DNA from: Bartonella rochalimae ATCC BAA-1498
GTDB lineage: Bacteria; Pseudomonadota; Alphaproteobacteria; Rhizobiales; Rhizobiaceae
DNA: 64,000 nucleotides
NCBI RefSeq assembly: GCF_000706645.1
Contig: NZ_KL407338.1
Coordinates: 15,405 to 79,404 of the forward strand
Reading direction: 5' to 3'
Below, piece after piece: positions 58,799 through 64,000 of this stretch. Each line of letters starts with the position of its first letter. The first letter of the stretch is position 1. The notes beneath the pieces are model-generated. The model did no database searches. It was not told where the DNA came from and saw nothing but the letters and a program-made list of their open reading frames with translations. Made by a program: the position numbers and the translations under genes.

Positions 58799-59952
58799 AT
58801 GTTTTTTGTACAAGATAGTTCTGATTCAGAACAATTACATCTTCCTCGATGTCTTCTTGAACAGAGTTCTTCATCAGCACAACAACGTGTTATTAATCCA
58901 GAAGGCGATTTTGTGACTTTGGCAAGTGAATTGAGCCGTATTATTATTGAATCTCAGCCGAAAGAAAAAAAATTGATACAAATTGCTCATCGTATTCGCC
59001 AATATTGAGTTTCGGTTGTGTTTAATCTTGAAGGTTTAGATATTGCACAACAGATGCATGCTGTTGGTCTTTTTCTTGAAGGTTTTTTTTATATTGGATG
59101 TGATTATTGGTTTTTATGTTAGTTGTAATTGATGAGGCACAGTTATTTACTCACCCTTCAGCAGGAGAGGTTTCTGATGTCTTGCGTAAGATTTCGCTTA
59201 GTGCTGCTGTGATCAAGTTAATGTGCCAAGGACGTAAACGTGGTCTTGCTGATGTTATTGCTACACGACATTTAGCTAAGTTTGCAAAAAACGTGGCTGC
59301 TGAAGCATCAAATTTTTAAATTAAGACGCATTTTTTAGATATTGATATGATATGTGCCACTGATCCCTAGGAATGGAGTGCTGTTAGGCAAAAATATTGT
59401 GAGCTCTTGAGCCACTTTATTACTTTAGGATTCGCTTTATCACGGTGTTCTTTACCGGTTATTGTTGGTTCTGTTCAAACATCAGTATGTTCTTCTGGCC
59501 CGAATAATGACGTTTCCAACGGAAAGAACTAATGCAAAAAGCTTGTTTTTACTGCCTCATCTGAAAAAACGATGTCATATCATCGTTCACTAGAGCCTGT
59601 AAAAGAACAAAAAATTCGTGAAATATTAGAAGCGGTTGTGCACAAAAAACAAAAATTAATAAAGGAAGATAAAAGTTCTTCTCCAAAGATTTCGGTAACT
59701 AATTACGAAATGCAGAGAGAACATATCATTTGTGAAATGATGGATAATCCTGAAGCTGGTTAACGTTCAACAGCAATCCTTTATCAAGATTTTTTGATAT
59801 GTTATCGTATTTGTAATGTATTAGAGCTTCTTCCTAATATTTTACAATTTCGTTGTAAATTGGCTTTCATTCAGGCTTCTATTAATGAAGAAGAAGCTGT
59901 AAGAGAAAGAGTGGAAGCATATTTTACATCTATCAAAAAGTTTCGAAGATAA
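58799..59952 (+). pseudogene. HerA/DUF87-type ATP-binding protein, pseudogene
   Basis: The remnant covers the C-terminal two thirds of an alphaproteobacterial ATPase. INPEGDFVTLASELSRIII is followed by AHRIRQY, a TGA where relatives have Arg (CGA to TGA), and SVVFNLEGLDIAQQMHAVGL. A frameshift leads to VVIDEAQLFTHPSAGEVSD, the Walker B region. After GRKRGLADVIATRHLAKF and NVAAEASNF a TAA replaces a Leu codon. THFLDIDM and LPVIVGSVQTSV then follow, then a decayed tail to about 59952. The Walker A half has been deleted, so no function remains. Confidence 0.82.
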
Positions 59953-60186
59953 TGTTAAGGTGTATTTTTGCGTGTTGCGCGGCAGCAGTAACGCTAAAAC
60001 TCTGCTCATCAGATGTAGTTTTGCACATCTTTCTGGAATCCATTCTTGAAGTTGTGTACATCGTCTTTTAATTTATTTAAAGAGCGTGGCTTATTGTTAT
60101 TCATACTGCTTTTAGTGGTAAGTCTGTGGTAGAGCTTTTTCTGGTTTCAATATAGAAATAGCATCAGGGGATCCAAAGGCACTCAT

Positions 60187-61119
60187 TTAGCCAAATAGAC
60201 TTGAAACGGATTGCTCTGCTGCTGTTCTTGCAATAGCTTCTCCGATTAAATCAGCAATTGGCAAGATACGCATATTATGGGCTTGTTTAATTGCTTTGGT
60301 TGGCATAATTGAATCAGTGATCACTAATTCTTTCATTTCTGAATTGGCGATGCGTTCTACAGCGTTGCCAGAAAGTACACCATGTGTAATATAAGCAGTG
60401 ACGCTTTTTGCACCATGTTGTAAAAGGGCACTCGCTGCGTTACACAGGGTCCCACCTGAATCAACAATATCATCTAGTAAGAGACAATCTTTTCCAGTTA
60501 CATCACCAATGATGTTCATTACTTCTGATTCACTTGGACGTTCCCGGCGTTTATCAACAATAGCAAGTAGACTGTTTAAACGCTTAGCTAAGGAGCGTGC
60601 ACGCACCACGCCACCAACATCAGGTGAAACAACAATAACATTTTCAAGAGAGTAATGCATTTTAATATCACGAGCAATAACAGGAACAGCATAAAGATTA
60701 TCTGTTGGAATATCAAAGAAACCTTGGATTTGTCCTGCATGAAGATCTAATGTTAAAACACGATGAGCACCTGCTTGAGTAATAAGATTAGCAACAAGTT
60801 TTGCCGAAATAGGAGTACGTGGCCCAGGTTTACGATCTTGGCGAGCATAACCAAAATAAGGTAGAACAGCTGTAATACGACGTGCTGAAGAACGACGAAG
60901 TGCGTCAATCATAATAAGCAATTCCATTAAATGGTCATTCGCTGGATAGGATGAAGATTGCAAAACAAAGACATCTTTTCCACGTACGTTTTCATGCAAT
61001 TCTACGAAAATCTCTTGATCAGCAAAGCGTTTTACAGTTGCTTTGCCTAGAGGAATACTTAAATAGTTTGCAACATCTTCAGCAAGACATGGATTAGAAT
61101 TGCCGCAAAAAAGTTTCAT
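60187..61119 (-). CDS. prs: Ribose-phosphate pyrophosphokinase
   Basis: Prs makes PRPP from ribose 5-phosphate and ATP for nucleotide, histidine and tryptophan synthesis. The 310-residue protein has [18 protein letters not shown] at the N-terminus, the flexible loop [20 protein letters not shown], the Prs signature region [17 protein letters not shown], and the PRPP-binding loop [12 protein letters not shown]. Its size is typical of the class I enzyme. It stands alone. Confidence 0.96.
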   Translation of the reverse strand: MKLFCGNSNPCLAEDVANYLSIPLGKATVKRFADQEIFVELHENVRGKDVFVLQSSSYPANDHLMELLIMIDALRRSSARRITAVLPYFGYARQDRKPGPRTPISAKLVANLITQAGAHRVLTLDLHAGQIQGFFDIPTDNLYAVPVIARDIKMHYSLENVIVVSPDVGGVVRARSLAKRLNSLLAIVDKRRERPSESEVMNIIGDVTGKDCLLLDDIVDSGGTLCNAASALLQHGAKSVTAYITHGVLSGNAVERIANSEMKELVITDSIMPTKAIKQAHNMRILPIADLIGEAIARTAAEQSVSSLFG

Positions 61120-61879
61120 AATAGAACCTCTGAATAATTATGATTGAATGTGAAATAAGTTTTAACTTTTTACTATCAGATTGCAAGTGAACAATTATAA
61201 AAGAATGCTAAATTAGCTATCATTATTTTACAATGAATGTAGTTCATTAATTTATCTGAAAGACTTACTGTTTGTAGAGTGTTTGTTAAAAATGATAAAA
61301 ATAGCTAACAAGAAAAAAATTATTTGTAAAGTAATCAATGTTATGAGAAAAAATACTCTTTTGAAGAATTTTGATTATTCATTTTTTAAACAGTCGATAA
61401 GCATCTTGGTGAATGAATAAAACTTATATCACAGATTGTTTTTATGTCGTTCTTTCTTGAGAAGATTGTAGAAATATAGTTATTTGTAAAATATCTGTTT
61501 TTTCAATAGAGCAGTATAAATCTCAAAAATACAATTGTTTAATATGAAATATATTTTCGTTTTTGTTCATTTATTTCTGAAATCAGGATAAAGCTCAAAA
61601 GCAATTTCGATATCCGGTTTTTCTAATTTTCTAAGTATATATTTATGCTTCTTCGTAAAATTTTGCATAAATCTTAATTTTTTGTGAAAGAGATTACTTG
61701 ATGAGGCAATAAAAATTTATGAGAGGCTATCAGCTTACACTTGCGATGTGAATTTTCATATTAGCTATGTTGTAATTACAATAAGAACATTTTAAATAAT
61801 ATAAATGGCAAATTGCGAAAATACCTTTTTCTAGATATATTGTTAAAGAATTTCTAGATATCAAATGGGCCAATTATTT
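61120..61879. other. Long intergenic region between prs and the hexapeptide protein
   Basis: About 760 AT-rich bases. I see no supportable ORF, tRNA or terminator. The prs promoter should be at the left end. Confidence 0.35.
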
Positions 61880-62305
61880 ATGTGTAAAAAATATGAATTA
61901 ACAGATGAAGAAATAGTGATTGGTTTTCATAAACTTTATCGTATTAGAGCTCTTAAAGATTTTGGAAATGTAAAGGTAAATGAGCTTGGTGGTTTTATTG
62001 AAGATGAACAGAATTTATCACATGAGAACGATTGTTGGGTTTGTGATAATGCTAAAGTTTTTGATAACGCTATGGTTTTTGGTAATGCTAAGGTTTTTGG
62101 TAATGCTAAGGTTTATGATAATGCCAAAGTTATTGAGAATGCTCTAATTTATGATGAAGCCAGAGTTTTTAGCGATGTTAGAGTTTGTGGTGAAAACATT
62201 GTTGCTGGTAATACCATAATTTGGGGTAATGCTAATGTTTATAGCAGAACCAAGATCAGTCCCAGGGTTTCTAATAATGGTCGAGTTCAAAAGATGTGTT
62301 TATAA
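61880..62305 (+). CDS. Hexapeptide-repeat beta-helix protein
   Basis: From the ATG at 61880 (the frame opens at 61865) the protein has 141 residues. An N-terminal module, KYELTDEEIVIGFHKLYRIR and DFGNVKVNELGGFIEDE, is followed by twelve successive hexapeptides with the pattern aromatic/C-D/G-N-A-x-V (CDNAKV, FDNAMV, FGNAKV and so on). This predicts a left-handed beta-helix of about four turns. Similar short proteins occur in phages and scattered bacteria, function unknown. The absence of a signal peptide suggests a cytoplasmic or phage-type protein. The tail is basic. Confidence 0.65.
   Translation: MCKKYELTDEEIVIGFHKLYRIRALKDFGNVKVNELGGFIEDEQNLSHENDCWVCDNAKVFDNAMVFGNAKVFGNAKVYDNAKVIENALIYDEARVFSDVRVCGENIVAGNTIIWGNANVYSRTKISPRVSNNGRVQKMCL
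62042..62257 (+). repeat. 18-bp tandem repeat encoding hexapeptides, 12 units
   Basis: Twelve in-frame 18-base units inside the preceding gene. The clearest are the near-identical GTTTTTGGTAATGCTAAG copies around 62080-62115; later units diverge. Each unit encodes one hexapeptide of the beta-helix, so gain or loss of units would keep the frame. Confidence 0.8.
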
Positions 62306-62606
62306 TGAATTAAGGTATTATGAAACTAATATTATACAGCAGTTTTGAGGTTAAAATTGTCTACTAAGAGCAGTTGAAATGAGAAGGTATAACTGCAGTA
62401 AGAAATTTGATTTAATAGCAATTGATAACTCTTAACACCGAAGGGTTTTTTGGAAAAATATAAGGTTATTTGCAAAGCTTTTAGAGTTTGTATGTAATAT
62501 ATAAAAAGAAAAAGTAAAAATAATAAAAGCTTATACATTTTATGGAATAGGAGCTTTTTTCTTATATTTTTTAGTGTTTCTTTACAGTAAAATACAATTT
62601 TTCTCT
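62306..62606. other. Intergenic region, no gene seen
   Basis: 300 AT-rich bases between convergent genes. No supported ORF or terminator is visible. Confidence 0.35.
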
Positions 62607-63380
62607 TTATTTTGTGAGCATAATGGCAGAAATTTGTCGCCCATCATCAGGCTCGTTACGATGTGTTGCACGTCGATAGGAGAAAAAACGCTTTTCATCT
62701 TGATAAGTACAAAGTTTTATACAGGAAGTACGGATTCCGGCGTGCTCGAGTTTGTTTGTAATGAATGTCCATAAGTTAAACTTAAAGTGGTGTACTTTAT
62801 CTGTTTTTGAAAAATATTTTTCGAACTCGTTATTGTGCTCAATAAATTGGTTATAAAATTCACTTGTTACTTCATAATGACATGGACCAATGCATGGTCC
62901 CAGTACTGCTATTATTGATTGCCGTTTGGCTCCTTGTTCTTCCATTACTGAGATTGTTTTTTCTAAAATTCCATTCAAGGCTCCCCTCCAACCAGCATGT
63001 GCAGCACCAATAACACCGGCTTGTGGATCAGAAAAAAGAATTGGTCCACAGTCTGCTGTAAGAACACCAATTGCTAATCCTTTTTTGGTTGTAACCAGAG
63101 CATCAGCTTTTGGAGGTTCTCCGATAAAAGCTTGATCAACAACGATAACTTCACAAGAATGTATTTGGTGAACAGTAATTAAATTTTGCACTTCAATATC
63201 AAAATAATGAGCGATTAAGATACGATTTTGCATAATATGTTCAGGATAATCGTTGGGGTTTTGTTTAACATTGAGGTTTTGATAAAAGTTTTTTGATACA
63301 TCTTCTTGGCGTGTAAAAAAGCCATGTTTGATATTATGTGGGTGTAAATTGCAAAGATCTTGTGCAAGAATAGGCTCCAT
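62607..63380 (-). CDS. pgeF: Laccase-domain protein PgeF/YfiH
   Basis: YfiH/PgeF proteins act as purine-nucleoside or peptidoglycan-editing enzymes (removal of misincorporated amino-acid residues). The 257-residue protein has the three metal ligands of the DUF152 fold in HQIHSCE, LTADCGPILF and AAHAGWRGALNGIL. The strand LGPCIGPCHYEV and a C-terminal SYRRA..HRNEPDDGRQ segment also fit. It is encoded just downstream of the MidA-type gene, a standard alphaproteobacterial pair. Confidence 0.9.
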   Translation of the reverse strand: MEPILAQDLCNLHPHNIKHGFFTRQEDVSKNFYQNLNVKQNPNDYPEHIMQNRILIAHYFDIEVQNLITVHQIHSCEVIVVDQAFIGEPPKADALVTTKKGLAIGVLTADCGPILFSDPQAGVIGAAHAGWRGALNGILEKTISVMEEQGAKRQSIIAVLGPCIGPCHYEVTSEFYNQFIEHNNEFEKYFSKTDKVHHFKFNLWTFITNKLEHAGIRTSCIKLCTYQDEKRFFSYRRATHRNEPDDGRQISAIMLTK

Positions 63381-63444
63381 AAAAGCTCCTATATGATTAT
63401 TTGAAACGGAAATGGTTTGCGAGTTAATTTGTTATTATTTGTGA

Positions 63445-64000
63445 TTAAAAATAAGGTATTTGTATGTTTTTATCATTGATGTGAAGCACTTTAAAAAGCT
63501 TACCCATTTGTTTTGGATCAGTTAATCGTTTGATGTCTTCGTAAATTTTTTTCTTAATTATTGTGCTTTTGTTGATACTAAGCTTTTCTGCACGTTCAAG
63601 CACTCCCATTTTGATAAGAAAATTTCCTTGTTCTAGAATTTCAACAAAACAGCCTTGTTGAGCGGCGATTGTTTTCAAAGAAAAAAAATCAACATGTGAT
63701 GTTAAATCATGTTCACCAGGAGCAGAAAAAATATCGCAGAATTTATGTCTTGAGATGGCTTGAAGTGTATCTCCAAATGCAAAATCAGACGCACCATAAT
63801 CGATAAGTAAAGCAGAGCCTTGTGTTTGCATTAAACGGCTACTAATCTTTTGTGCCAATTGGTTTCGTGAGGGTCCGTATTCTAAAATTGTGCCATTAGG
63901 CATTTGAGCACATTGGGGTGGTAAGAAAGTAGAAGGAAACTTATGTATATCAGTGGTAAATGTAAAACCACCCTCTTTGTTAAGTGTAATACGACGCTCT
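63445..64000 (-). CDS. SAM-dependent methyltransferase, MidA/NDUFAF7 family (N-terminus outside window)
   Basis: The minus-strand frame is open from the right window edge to its stop at 63445, giving about 184 residues of the C-terminal part. Segments GSALLIDYGASDFAFGDTLQ and HDLTSHVDFFSLK are characteristic of the DUF185/MidA family (NDUFAF7 in mitochondria methylates an Arg of complex I subunit NDUFS2). The catalytic N-terminal half is not in the window. It sits 64 bases upstream of pgeF. Confidence 0.85.
   Translation of the reverse strand, partial: ERRITLNKEGGFTFTTDIHKFPSTFLPPQCAQMPNGTILEYGPSRNQLAQKISSRLMQTQGSALLIDYGASDFAFGDTLQAISRHKFCDIFSAPGEHDLTSHVDFFSLKTIAAQQGCFVEILEQGNFLIKMGVLERAEKLSINKSTIIKKKIYEDIKRLTDPKQMGKLFKVLHINDKNIQIPYF

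Noticed and set aside
58731-58916. 61-codon frame overlapping the ATPase remnant
   Set aside because: It is out of frame with the recognisable ATPase segments and has no independent support.
1-64000. CRISPR array, rRNA operon, insertion sequence or intact prophage
   Set aside because: No regularly spaced repeats, rRNA-like sequence, transposase gene or phage structural genes are seen anywhere in the window.

Overview
The window is a low-GC alphaproteobacterial chromosome segment that reads as Bartonella. The evidence is a Rhizobiales-type gene set (CtrA, ChpT, SciP/DUF1153, EipA/DUF1134, an ETF-ubiquinone oxidoreductase with a fused ferredoxin-like end), low GC, small intact housekeeping genes and many decayed ones. 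A complete flagellin gene points to a flagellated Bartonella (bacilliformis-, clarridgeiae- or schoenbuchensis-like) and not to the non-motile henselae/quintana group. The species is an inference. There is no rRNA, CRISPR array, insertion sequence or intact prophage.

Layout. 1-1160: C-terminal end of an unknown gene, tRNA-Leu(CAG), then a gene-poor stretch. 1161-7101 (minus): dapB-gpmA, a glutathione transferase, and the rpmH-rnpA-yidC-engB cluster. 7240-7779: a decayed toxin-antitoxin pair. 8149-14072 (plus): mrp, pyrF, rsmI-yraN, a small membrane protein, proC, flagellin. 14350-17741 (minus): etfB-etfA-etfD. 18067-23058 (plus): an unknown coiled-coil protein, a TauE-type exporter with its TIGR02186 partner, xseA, tag. 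23793-30954 (plus): a peptide-type ABC importer with two tandem binding proteins. 31393-33761: tRNA-Met and a dehydrogenase/aminotransferase pair that probably makes the 2,3-diamino sugar of lipid A. 34241-38554: cell-envelope and cell-cycle block (eipA, chpT, ctrA, fliJ-like, sciP). 38875-42632: mnmA, a SpoU-type methyltransferase, a candidate small RNA, a cation-efflux protein. 43156-53333: metallophosphoesterase, the MoxR/DUF58/DUF4159 operon, the tRNA nucleotidyltransferase and trmL. 53583-60186: a cytochrome c1 pseudogene, a PRC-barrel protein, ychF, an L,D-transpeptidase, pth-rplY, and an ATPase pseudogene. 60187-64000: prs, a hexapeptide-repeat protein, pgeF and the C-terminal part of a MidA-type methyltransferase.

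How the parts connect. ChpT, CtrA and SciP form the known alphaproteobacterial cell-cycle relay, and CtrA/SciP control flagellar genes in Caulobacter, which fits the fliJ-like neighbour and the flagellin here. The ETF genes feed electrons to ubiquinone, while cytochrome c1, the next step of one respiratory branch, is a pseudogene here. The genome is reducing: at least three protein genes (a RelE/ParE-type toxin, petC, a HerA/DUF87-type ATPase) are recognisable only as frameshifted remains.

Most of the window is ordinary housekeeping DNA. The least explained items are the candidate small RNA at about 41095-41228, with two mutually exclusive hairpins, and the 12-copy hexapeptide protein at 61880-62305.
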